The position numbers and the translations under genes were made by a program. Shown one piece after another: positions 1-5,499 of a stretch of DNA of 5,499 nucleotides (position 1 is its first letter; the number at the start of each line of letters is the position of its first letter). The DNA is from Myxococcales bacterium (GTDB taxonomy: Bacteria; Myxococcota_A; UBA9042; PHBI01; JAAZYN01). The notes below the pieces were generated by a model, which did not search any database, was not told the origin of the DNA, and was given only the letters and a program-made list of their open reading frames with translations. Location of the stretch: positions 1 through 5,499 of the forward strand of contig JAAZYN010000301.1 of NCBI GenBank assembly GCA_014239625.1, read 5' to 3'.

Positions 1-99
1 GCGGCCATGTACGACGCCGGCAAGGGCGTACCCCAGGATCGTGCCGAGGCGTTTCGCTGGTACGAGAAGGCCGCCGAGCAGGGGGACGCCGTTGCCGAT
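1..99 (+). pseudogene. Fragment of a Sel1-repeat (TPR-like) protein, cut at a junction
   Basis: Frame 1 reads AAMYDAGKGVPQDRAEAF followed by RWYEKAAEQGDAVAD, which matches the Sel1 consensus (MYxxGxGVPQDxxEAxxWYxKAAEQGDAxAQ) almost residue for residue. Sel1 repeats are short helical repeats that act as protein-binding scaffolds, often in secreted or signalling proteins. The match begins at the window edge and ends near base 90-99. The frame stays open to a TGA at 286-288, but the residues after about base 99 (from LHRQLHVG on) show no Sel1 periodicity and are simply the antisense of the minus-strand lipoprotein gene. The coding signal therefore switches strand here. I read this as the interior of a Sel1 gene truncated by a rearrangement or an assembly chimera. 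The Sel1 identity is secure; the biological reality of the join is not. Confidence 0.6.
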
Positions 100-543
100 C
101 TTCATCGACAGCTGCACGTCGGGATCGTTTTCCAGGTCATCGACCCCTCTCAACTCGTACATGATGAGCAGCCCTCCCTCCTCGATGGCGCGCTGCACCA
201 GGTCCTCGATGGCGCCCAACCCGACGAGGTCGAACAGCGGAGTCAGCACCGCCAACTGGTTGTCGATCCCGGGTCGCCCATCGGGTGACGTGAAGTCGCC
301 GTTACCGCATGAGTCGGCCTCACCTGAGGCGCTGACTTTGCCGTCGAGATCGAACCCGGGGGCGACGCCAGAGGGGCCTTCGGACGTGAACCCCAGCGTG
401 TCGATCGCCATCGCCATCGGCGCTGGGGCCCCCGGCTCGGTGGTCTCGACCTCGACCGCGGTGGTCTCGATGGCCGCCGCCGGCTCCTCCGAGGCGACGC
501 CGCAGGCCCCCAAAAGGAGCGTGTACAGAGCGAGGTGTTTCAT
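1..543 (-). CDS. Small lipoprotein of unknown function, third gene of the DUF1592/DUF1552 operon (partial)
   Basis: The minus strand is open from ATG at 543 to the window edge (181 codons, no stop). The product starts MKHLALYTLLLGACGVASEE: a short basic n-region, a hydrophobic core and a lipobox (LGAC, Cys14), so it is probably lipidated. Gly at +2 would suit the outer membrane by the E. coli rule. Residues 18-45 form an acidic, Ala/Thr/Pro-rich linker containing a 7-residue duplication (ETTAVEV/ETTEPGA). A compact domain follows at about 64-152, with a DSCGNGDFTSPDGRPGIDN segment (residues 78-95), an amphipathic stretch ending in EEGGLLIMYELRGVDDLEND, and acidic turns. I know similar unnamed lipoproteins from myxobacteria but can assign no function. 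The start follows the DUF1552 stop by 13 bases with a good ribosome binding site. Residues after about 152 lie on the Sel1-bearing DNA and are probably not native, so the true C-terminus is missing. Confidence 0.75.
   Translation of the reverse strand, partial: MKHLALYTLLLGACGVASEEPAAAIETTAVEVETTEPGAPAPMAMAIDTLGFTSEGPSGVAPGFDLDGKVSASGEADSCGNGDFTSPDGRPGIDNQLAVLTPLFDLVGLGAIEDLVQRAIEEGGLLIMYELRGVDDLENDPDVQLSMKIGNGVPLLGGLLVPAKRLGTILGYALAGVVHGR
438..470. repeat. 12-bp direct repeat, 21-bp period, inside the lipoprotein linker
   Basis: CGGTGGTCTCGA occurs at 438-449 and again at 459-470. The 21-base spacing is exactly seven codons, so the frame is kept and the encoded linker reads ETTAVEV then ETTE. 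It looks like a small in-frame duplication in a flexible spacer behind the lipidated cysteine, not a regulatory repeat. Confidence 0.6.
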
Positions 544-553
544 GTCGATCGGG

Positions 554-558
554 CTCCT
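554..558 (-). promoter_or_regulatory. Ribosome binding site of the lipoprotein, overlapping the DUF1552 stop codon
   Basis: On the minus strand AGGAG (558 to 554) lies 10 bases before the ATG at 543. It shares bases with the TAG stop of the DUF1552 gene (559-557). Ribosomes ending DUF1552 translation sit on this site, so coupled re-initiation is likely. It also supports 543 as the true start. Confidence 0.7.
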
Positions 559-1891
559 ATCCGTCGATGGCCGTCAGGGATTCGCTGACCTCGCCTTCCG
601 CCGCGCCGAAGGAGGCGGCGTCGACGCCCATCGCGCGGACGATGCTGAGCAGCACCTTGGTCGTGCTCTCGTTGGCCGGCGAGCTGTAATGGATGCCCGT
701 CTTGATCGCGCCGCTCGCCCCGCCCGCCAGCACGATGGGGAAGTCCTCTGGTGTGTGCGTCTTACCCAGCCCGACGTCCGAGGTGCCCAGCAACAGGCAA
801 TGGTCCAACAGCGTCCCGTCGCCCTCGGCGATGGCGTCCAGCGCTTGTAGTTGGTACGCGAACGCTTCCATACATTGGAGGATGATGTCGTGCACCATCA
901 CCTGCTCGCCCGGCTCGTCGTGGGTGAGCTGGTGGTGACCGGCCGTGGCGTTGGCGAACAGAATGTTGGTCAGGGGACGTGTAAAGATGTTCGTGAAGAC
1001 GCGCGTCTGATCGCAGGCAAGCGCATAGGCGAGGATGTCGCAGAACGCGCGGTTGACGACCTGGATCTGCGGGCGCCCTTCGATGTCTGGATACTCGCCC
1101 TCGGGCATCGGGGGGTAGTCGCACGACGCGTAGTTGGGAGGCTCTTCTTCGAGTTTCCGGAGCCGCTGCTCCAACGAGCGTATGCCGTCGAAGTGCTGGT
1201 CGAGCCGGAGCCTGTCCGCGTAGCCTACGGAGGCCTTTACGGCCGTGATGTCGTCCATGACGGCGTCGAGCACGCTCCGCTGAAGTGTCAGCGTAGGGTC
1301 TATGATGGGGGCCTCGCCCGGGAGCTGAAAGCCGCCACCAAAGACCCGCTCGAACAGCGCCAAGGGCTCTCGCTCGGGGGAGATGGGGCTATTGGGGCCG
1401 GCGTAGCACACCGTCTTGCTCCCCACCGCGGTGCCGACCTCGATGGAGGCGAACCGGGTCGCGTCTCCGATCTCCGAGGCCAGGAACTGATCGATAGTGG
1501 GAGCCGAGAACGTCCAGTCGGTGCCGTCCATCAAGATGGGGCCGCCGGTCAACATGCCGCACAGGGTGGCCCAGTGTGGCTCGAGGTTGGGGACCTTGAC
1601 CTCCATGCCGCTGACGACACTCAGCTTGGCCTTGTGAGGCTCGAGCGCTGCGAGCTCCTCGCTGACCTGCCACTCGGCGCCCTCCCCGATGGGGGTAAAG
1701 CGATGGGGCAGGACGCCGTTGCCCCAGAAAAAGATCCCGAACCGTTTCGGGAAGCCTCCGGGCTCCGCGGCATAGGCGGTGCCGTGGCTGTTGAGGAACA
1801 TGTCCAGAGGAGGCAAGCCGATGGTGACCAGTGAGCCAGCGAGAAAGCCCTTGAGGAGTCGCCGCCGGGAGAATCTGTCGAGCTTGCGCAT
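557..1891 (-). CDS. Tat-exported DUF1552 (HXXSHH family) protein
   Basis: A 444-residue protein, the usual length for PF07586. The N-terminus MRKLDRFSRRRLLKGFLAG is a twin-arginine signal (SRRRLLK, residues 8-14), followed by a hydrophobic stretch and a probable cleavage after AYA (residues 39-41), so the protein is exported folded. Family-like blocks follow: FGIFFWGNGVLPHRF (51-65), HWATLCGMLTG (106-116), TFSAPTIDQFLAS (127-139), the family-naming motif region GHHQLTHDEPGE (318-329), and LLLGTSDVGLGKTHTPEDFP (366-385) then IVLAGGASG (386-394). The motif reads H320-x-x-T323-H324-D325, a variant of HXXSHH. I regard the fold as probably alkaline-phosphatase-like, as in the related DUF1501 proteins, but no reaction is established. 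The ATG abuts the stop codon of the DUF1592 gene (GAG TAG ATG), so the two are made together. These genes recur as neighbours in myxobacteria and planctomycetes, which suggests a functional pair in the periplasm or envelope. Confidence 0.92.
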   Translation of the reverse strand: MRKLDRFSRRRLLKGFLAGSLVTIGLPPLDMFLNSHGTAYAAEPGGFPKRFGIFFWGNGVLPHRFTPIGEGAEWQVSEELAALEPHKAKLSVVSGMEVKVPNLEPHWATLCGMLTGGPILMDGTDWTFSAPTIDQFLASEIGDATRFASIEVGTAVGSKTVCYAGPNSPISPEREPLALFERVFGGGFQLPGEAPIIDPTLTLQRSVLDAVMDDITAVKASVGYADRLRLDQHFDGIRSLEQRLRKLEEEPPNYASCDYPPMPEGEYPDIEGRPQIQVVNRAFCDILAYALACDQTRVFTNIFTRPLTNILFANATAGHHQLTHDEPGEQVMVHDIILQCMEAFAYQLQALDAIAEGDGTLLDHCLLLGTSDVGLGKTHTPEDFPIVLAGGASGAIKTGIHYSSPANESTTKVLLSIVRAMGVDAASFGAAEGEVSESLTAIDG

Positions 1892-3580
1892 CTACTCGCC
1901 TCCTCCTTCGGTCGGTGGCACCGTCCCGCTCTCACCGATCAGCCGGAAGCCGGGGCTCGTCGCGACATCCATCATCAGCTGCTTGAACGAGAACCCGCTC
2001 GCCTCGAACCGCTCGTGGAGCGCGTCCAGCAGCGCCGCCTCCCCAGCCTCGGGGATTCGGCCGATGGCGTAGCTGTAAAGCATTTTGGCGGTGCAGCGTG
2101 TCGACGCTTCGTGATTGGCGATGACCTCCATCAGGTCGATAGCGCTCTCGAAAGACATCCCGTCCAAGTCCCCGGACGGGTCGATCATGGCGCCGTTGTC
2201 CGCGAGCCGGTATCGCCCTATGCCGTCGAACTGCTCGAGCCCAAAACCGGGAGGATCGATGAAGCCGTGACACCCGCCGCAGGAGGGGTCTTCCATATGG
2301 ACCAGGAGCCGCTCGCGCAGCGTCTTTGCGTCCTCGCTGGGCTCCGGAATGGCCGTGTTGAGGCCGGCGGGTGGAGACGGGACCGTCTGGCACAGCAGCG
2401 TCTCGCGGATGAACAGACCGCGAAGGGTGGCCGACGACGACACTGGGTGTGCGTGCAGGCCGAGGAAGGACACGTGGCCCAGAAAGCCGGCGCGTGGGCC
2501 ATCCGATGGCAACTCGACTTGCGCGAACCCCTCATCGACCGGCGCCGGGATATTGTAGATCGCCGCCAGCCGGCGATCGACGAAGGTGGTGCGCGTGGTG
2601 AAGAAGGTGCGGAAGTCCGCCTCGACGTCGTAGATGAGATGTTCTGCGAGCCGGAGCGTCTCCTCGCGGGCGCTGGCTCCCAACTCCGGGCTGAAATGTT
2701 TGAAGATGTTCGGGTCTTTACCCATCTCTTCGAGGTCGTACAGATGCAGCCACTCGGCCACGAAGTTTCGCCCAGCGCGTCGATTTCGAAGGTTGCTCAT
2801 GAGGCGGTCCACCTGAGCGCGCAGTCCATCCTCGGTGGCCAGCTCTCCTGCCGCGGCGGCCTCGAGGAGGGCGTCGTCGGGGCTGCTGTTCCACAGGTAG
2901 AAGCTCAACCGGGTCGCCAGCTCGAAGGCGGTGAGCTCACGCGGCTCGCCTGGGCTCGCCGGCGCTCCCACCTGGATCCGGTAGAGGAAGTTCGGCGAGG
3001 TGAGCAACGCTATGAAGGCGTACTGAACGCCCTGGTTGAAGTCTCCCAGGGTGGTGGCTGCCGACGCTCCGAGGCTCACCGTGGTGGTGAGCTCGGCGTC
3101 CGTCAGCGGGCGTCTCCAAAGACGTCGACCCCAGGTCGCCACGATCTCCTGGAGGCAGGCCGCGTCCGCCGAGCTATCGGGGGCACAGCTCAGGATCATG
3201 GCGGCGCGCGCGGGCGTCTCGAACAGTTGCGCGGCGAGGGATTTGGCCCCCTCAAAGTACTGCTCTGCCCCCCGCGGCGACAGTGAGTGAGTGGTCGCGC
3301 CGACGGCCTGAAGTCCCGCGGACGGCAGGTCTTGTTCCAGGCTCGGTGGCGGCACCACATCGGTGCCGAAGAGGTCGTGGATGGTGTTGTGGTACTGGCG
3401 TTTGGTCAGCCGCGACAGGGTGGGGCTCGGCGCCTGAAAGGTCGCGAGGGACTCGACTTGAATCGGCGTGGTCAAGCTCAGCCCCGCGCTCGGCTCGACT
3501 TGCGGACAGCCCTGAAGGCCGGCCGCCACGGCGCTGACCGAGAGGACCGCGGCCAGCCGGAGGTTGGGTCTAAGAAGCAT
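1892..3580 (-). CDS. DUF1592/DUF1588/DUF1585 lipoprotein with a CXXCH motif
   Basis: I start this 562-residue protein at the ATG at 3580, because the sequence MLLRPNLRLAAVLSVSAV then gives a clean lipoprotein signal with lipobox LQGC (Cys25). A GTG at 3616 would add 12 residues before it and overlap the divergent gene. Domains in order: DUF1587 (about 56-118, LTKRQYHNTIHDLFG), DUF1595 (142-203, RLWRRPLTDAE, TSPNFLYRI), DUF1592 (215-345, LSFYLWNSSPDDALL, FVAEWLHL), DUF1588 (362-458) and DUF1585 (476-548, LYSYAIGRIPE). DUF1588 contains DPSCGGCHGFIDPPGFGLEQ, a CXXCH at 434-438 as in c-type cytochromes; the family usually keeps this motif. Planctomycete relatives often carry an extra N-terminal cytochrome domain that is absent here. 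Cys132, Cys142 and Cys397 sit where family members commonly have cysteines. Pro at +2 suits the outer membrane. Function is unknown; a redox role is inference. It is the first gene of the operon. Confidence 0.92.
   Translation of the reverse strand: MLLRPNLRLAAVLSVSAVAAGLQGCPQVEPSAGLSLTTPIQVESLATFQAPSPTLSRLTKRQYHNTIHDLFGTDVVPPPSLEQDLPSAGLQAVGATTHSLSPRGAEQYFEGAKSLAAQLFETPARAAMILSCAPDSSADAACLQEIVATWGRRLWRRPLTDAELTTTVSLGASAATTLGDFNQGVQYAFIALLTSPNFLYRIQVGAPASPGEPRELTAFELATRLSFYLWNSSPDDALLEAAAAGELATEDGLRAQVDRLMSNLRNRRAGRNFVAEWLHLYDLEEMGKDPNIFKHFSPELGASAREETLRLAEHLIYDVEADFRTFFTTRTTFVDRRLAAIYNIPAPVDEGFAQVELPSDGPRAGFLGHVSFLGLHAHPVSSSATLRGLFIRETLLCQTVPSPPAGLNTAIPEPSEDAKTLRERLLVHMEDPSCGGCHGFIDPPGFGLEQFDGIGRYRLADNGAMIDPSGDLDGMSFESAIDLMEVIANHEASTRCTAKMLYSYAIGRIPEAGEAALLDALHERFEASGFSFKQLMMDVATSPGFRLIGESGTVPPTEGGGE
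1899..1908 (-). promoter_or_regulatory. Strong Shine-Dalgarno of the DUF1552 gene, inside the DUF1592 coding end
   Basis: The minus strand reads AAGGAGGAGG from 1908 to 1899, seven bases before the ATG at 1891. The site lies within the last codons of the upstream gene (encoding its Gly-Gly-Gly-Glu tail), so that tail may be shaped by the need for this site. It fixes the DUF1552 start and implies translational coupling. Confidence 0.8.
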
Positions 3581-3600
3581 GCGCGCTAATCTACCCGAAC
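3581..3600. promoter_or_regulatory. 20-bp divergent intergenic gap
   Basis: Only 20 bases separate the divergent ATGs at 3580 (minus) and 3601 (plus). Neither start has a recognisable Shine-Dalgarno sequence. The minus-strand TAGATT and the plus-strand TAATCT in this gap are at best weak -10-like boxes, with no convincing -35. Promoters for either side must lie partly inside the opposite gene, or the transcripts may be leaderless. Palindromic hexamers GCATGC (3577-3582), GCGCGC (3581-3586), ATGCAT (3601-3606) and GACGTC (3607-3612) cluster here. The regulatory role is inferred from geometry only. Confidence 0.35.
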
Positions 3601-4743
3601 ATGCATGACGTCGCACTCATCATCACACTGGCTGTCGCGCTCGGGCTGGGTTGCTCGGCCGACCATCCAGTCCTCCTGTCAGACGCCCTCGACATCTCCG
3701 CCGATGAGACCGCGGTCGACGCGTCGCCAGACATCGCGCCCGACGCGGGTCCGGAACCTTCGACTCTGGACTTCGCCGTGGACGCCGCAGGGCCCTTCAG
3801 CGTGGGTTACAGAACATGGGAGGTCACCTATCCGCTCAGAGGAGGTTCCGGCGACCGCACCATCGCCATGAACGTCTGGTACCCGACCGAGGACGACGCC
3901 GGGGAACATCCACGCTACCTCGGCTTCCTGCTGGACGAAGACACGTTTCAGGACGCCAGCCTGGCCCTCCCCGTCGATGGCGTGAGCTACCCGGTGTTGG
4001 TGCACAGCCATGGGCATCAAGGCTACCCGTCCAACAGCCTCTTCATGATGCGCTACTTCGCCAGTCACGGCTGGGTGGTGGTGGCGCCGGAGCACGTGGG
4101 CGACACGATCTCGGACGCGTCGGACGCCGAGACCGTCGCGCACTATCTGAAGCGTCCGCAGGATGTCTCCCAGAGTCTGGACGCGTTGGCGGTCGACCCC
4201 GCGCTGGCGGCCGCCGACACCGAGCGGGTCGTGCTCAGCGGCCACTCGCGCGGCGTCTACACGGTGTGGGCCAGCGCCGGCGCGGCTTACGACCGGGCGC
4301 GCATCGCCGCCGAGCGCCCCGACGCGACCGCTCAGGAGCTCGACGTCTTCGAGGCTGGGCTCGGGGACTCGCGCGTGGTGGCGGCGCTACCACTCGCCGG
4401 GTCGTATCGCGCCCAATGGTTCGGGGCCGCGGGCTACACAGCGGTGACCATCCCGCTGCTGACGTTGACCGGATCTGCAGACAACCCGGACAGCTCTCAG
4501 TCGCAGTGGGACGCCATAGGGGTGGGGAGTATCGACTTCACCTGGGTCGAGCTGGAGGGCGGGTGCCACCAGACCTTCGGGCTCGGTGGGTGCGGCACCC
4601 TCGACGACGCCGAGGGCTTCGCCATCGTAAACACTTACGCGCTGGCCTTCGCCCGCCACCACCTGCTGGGTGACCCCTCTACGGTGGGGATCGTCGAAGG
4701 CACAGCGCCGGTCTCGCCGAAGGCCACCGTGCAGATCAAGTAG
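3601..4743 (+). CDS. Secreted alpha/beta-hydrolase lipoprotein (PAF-acetylhydrolase / dienelactone-hydrolase-like)
   Basis: A 380-residue protein. MHDVALIITLAVALGLGC is a signal peptide with a slightly non-consensus lipobox (GLGC, Cys18). Residues 27-58 are an Asp/Ala/Pro-rich linker typical of myxobacterial surface lipoproteins. The hydrolase domain starts near 66 (FSVGYRTWEVTYPLRGG, then MNVWYPTEDD), has an oxyanion-hole type segment VLVHSHGHQG (132-141), ASHGWVVVAPEH (154-165), and a nucleophile elbow GHSRG with Ser216. Asp294 (LTGSAD) and His323 (GGCHQTFG) complete a likely Ser-Asp-His triad, so it should be active as an esterase or lipase-like enzyme; the substrate is unknown. Cys322 and Cys331 flank the catalytic His loop and could form a disulfide. 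ATG 3601 is the first start after an in-frame TAA at 3571-3573. It diverges from the DUF1592 operon and overlaps the kinase gene at its 3' end. Enzyme class is confident; the family name within the superfamily is less so. Confidence 0.9.
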   Translation: MHDVALIITLAVALGLGCSADHPVLLSDALDISADETAVDASPDIAPDAGPEPSTLDFAVDAAGPFSVGYRTWEVTYPLRGGSGDRTIAMNVWYPTEDDAGEHPRYLGFLLDEDTFQDASLALPVDGVSYPVLVHSHGHQGYPSNSLFMMRYFASHGWVVVAPEHVGDTISDASDAETVAHYLKRPQDVSQSLDALAVDPALAAADTERVVLSGHSRGVYTVWASAGAAYDRARIAAERPDATAQELDVFEAGLGDSRVVAALPLAGSYRAQWFGAAGYTAVTIPLLTLTGSADNPDSSQSQWDAIGVGSIDFTWVELEGGCHQTFGLGGCGTLDDAEGFAIVNTYALAFARHHLLGDPSTVGIVEGTAPVSPKATVQIK

Positions 4744-5386
4744 CGTCGGCGGGAGCCTCTCGCAGGCACGCCCGGATCTTCTCGACGACATCGTGGAGCG
4801 CCTGCGCGTCGCGCGGGATGTCCAGTTGGGACGTGTCCAGCTCGACGAGTGGTGTCGCGCGATAGGTCTTGAAGAAGTCCTGATAGGCGTTGGACAGCCC
4901 CAGCAGATACTCGCGGTCGAAGTCCTTTTCGTAGACGCGGCCGCGTCTGGCGATCCGTTCCAGCAGCGTCGCTTGGTTGGCGCGCAGGTAGATCACCACG
5001 TCGGGCTTGAGGATCTGCGCTTCGAGCGCCTTGTAGACCTTGTCATAGAGGGCCAGCTCGTGCTGAGCCAGGGTAAGGCCCGCAAAGATACGGTCCTTGA
5101 GCAGGTGGTAGTCGGCCACGATGTCGGGTTGGAAAAGGTCCGGCTGCTGCAGCTCCTGCTGTTGTTTGAAGCGCGACATCAAAAAGAAGATCTGCGTCTG
5201 GAAGGCGTAGCGCTCTCGGTCGCCGTAAAACGACGCCAAAAAAGGGTTCTCCTCGAACTCCTCGAGCACGATGCGTGCGCCGATATGCGCGGCGAGTTTA
5301 TCGACGAGCGTCGTCTTGCCGACCCCGATGGGGCCCTCCACCGCGATGTAGACCGCGCGCTCCAGGTCGCCTTCACGCCGCATCAC
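4736..5386 (-). CDS. Deoxynucleoside kinase (dNK / dGK-dAK family)
   Basis: A cytoplasmic salvage enzyme that transfers phosphate from ATP to the 5'-OH of a deoxynucleoside. The 216-residue length is normal. Visible motifs: Walker A GPIGVGKTT (18-26), the substrate-side block LEEFEENPFLASFYGDRERYAF (41-62) containing the likely catalytic Glu, QIFFLMSRF (65-73), DYHLLKDRIFAGLTL (92-106), a beta strand PDVVIYLRA (128-136), and the arginine-rich LID RIARRGRVYE (144-153). This block pattern is typical of bacterial dNKs; which base is preferred cannot be read from sequence. Two starts are possible: GTG at 5386 or ATG at 5383. GAGGG at 5398-5394 is 7 bases from the GTG and 10 from the ATG, so both fit; the conserved core begins only at residue 11. 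The start overlaps the stop of the upstream gene, indicating an operon. The 3' end overlaps the hydrolase gene by 8 bases, tail to tail. Confidence 0.93.
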   Translation of the reverse strand: MMRREGDLERAVYIAVEGPIGVGKTTLVDKLAAHIGARIVLEEFEENPFLASFYGDRERYAFQTQIFFLMSRFKQQQELQQPDLFQPDIVADYHLLKDRIFAGLTLAQHELALYDKVYKALEAQILKPDVVIYLRANQATLLERIARRGRVYEKDFDREYLLGLSNAYQDFFKTYRATPLVELDTSQLDIPRDAQALHDVVEKIRACLREAPADAT

Positions 5387-5499
5387 AGCAACGCCCTCAG
5401 CCTGTCTTTGAACTCCAGCTGGTCCACGAGGTCGCTGAGATAGTCCATGCGTTCGCTGTCCCAGATCATCACCGGCGACATGTCGTAGCCCGAGACCCA
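5383..5499 (-). CDS. C-terminal end of an unrecognised protein, upstream of the kinase (partial)
   Basis: The last 38 codons of a gene entering from the right edge, ending with TGA at 5385-5383. The visible peptide includes WVSGYDMSPVMIWDSERMDY and then LSDLVDQLEFKDRLRALL: an aromatic and acidic segment followed by an amphipathic helix with a basic, leucine-rich end. Nearly every codon ends in G or C, as in the neighbouring genes, which supports a real reading frame despite the short length. The TGA overlaps the kinase start (GTGA or TGATG arrangement), so the two are co-translated. Bacterial dNK genes often sit with folate or pantothenate genes such as folK or panB, but this tail does not look like either to me. 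No function assigned. Confidence 0.65.
   Translation of the reverse strand, partial: WVSGYDMSPVMIWDSERMDYLSDLVDQLEFKDRLRALL

Noticed and set aside
99..288. Continuation of the Sel1 protein to the TGA at 286-288
   Set aside because: The residues have no repeat periodicity and mirror the antisense of the lipoprotein's best-supported region, so the frame is open by chance.
41..850. 269-codon open frame on the plus strand
   Set aside because: Spans the antisense of two real genes and their boundary; low-complexity Ser/Pro/Arg-rich translation without motifs.
851..1834. 327-codon open frame on the plus strand
   Set aside because: Antisense to the DUF1552 gene; no motif or signal peptide seen.
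2015..3286. 423-codon open frame on the plus strand
   Set aside because: It is exactly antisense to the DUF1592 protein, which has five recognisable domains; the plus-strand translation is Arg/Gly-rich with no family resemblance. Long antisense frames are expected in DNA with GC-rich third positions.
3581..3616. Start of the DUF1592 protein at GTG 3616
   Set aside because: It would place 12 extra residues, including a Cys, before a normal lipoprotein signal peptide and overlap the divergent gene; the ATG at 3580 gives a standard signal length.
3580..3640. TAGATT as a -10 box of a sigma-70 promoter for the operon
   Set aside because: Only four of six bases match and the hexamer about 17 bases upstream is a poor -35; not strong enough to annotate as a promoter.
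3816..4673. 285-codon Arg/Gly-rich open frame overlapping the hydrolase gene
   Set aside because: A shifted-frame shadow of the alpha/beta-hydrolase; typical arginine-rich out-of-frame translation.
4670..5443. 257-codon plus-strand open frame opposite the kinase
   Set aside because: Antisense to the deoxynucleoside kinase with its clear Walker A and LID motifs.

Overview
The window is GC-rich, densely packed bacterial DNA with GC-biased third codon positions, read mostly on the minus strand. Three features point to a myxobacterium-like (Myxococcota, former Deltaproteobacteria) chromosome or metagenomic contig: a DUF1592/DUF1552 gene pair, several lipoproteins with acidic Asp/Ala/Pro-rich linkers, and an 'ENPFL' type bacterial deoxynucleoside kinase. 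This assignment is inference from gene content; there is no rRNA or marker gene in the window.

Layout. (A) Positions 1 to about 95: a plus-strand fragment with an almost perfect Sel1 repeat, which stops abruptly where a minus-strand lipoprotein gene begins to make sense. This looks like a rearrangement or chimeric junction. (B) Positions 3580 down to the left edge: a tightly coupled minus-strand operon. It encodes a DUF1587-1595-1592-1588-1585 lipoprotein with one CXXCH motif, a Tat-exported DUF1552 (HXXSHH family) protein that starts right after the first gene's stop codon, and, 13 bases further, a small lipoprotein of unknown function running off the window. (C) Positions 3601-4743, plus strand: a secreted alpha/beta-hydrolase lipoprotein, divergent from the operon with only 20 bases between the start codons. 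(D) Positions 5499 down to 4736, minus strand: the last 38 codons of an unrecognised gene, overlapping a deoxynucleoside kinase, whose end overlaps the hydrolase gene tail to tail by 8 bases.

How it fits together. Every product from the operon and the divergent hydrolase carries an export signal (three lipoboxes, one Tat signal), so region B+C looks like a cell-envelope locus. The DUF1592/DUF1552 pair is a known recurring combination without an established biochemical function; here it travels with a small lipoprotein that may be a third component. Region D is ordinary cytoplasmic nucleotide salvage. There is no gene-free stretch longer than 20 bases, and I saw no tRNA, rRNA, CRISPR array, insertion sequence or convincing terminator.
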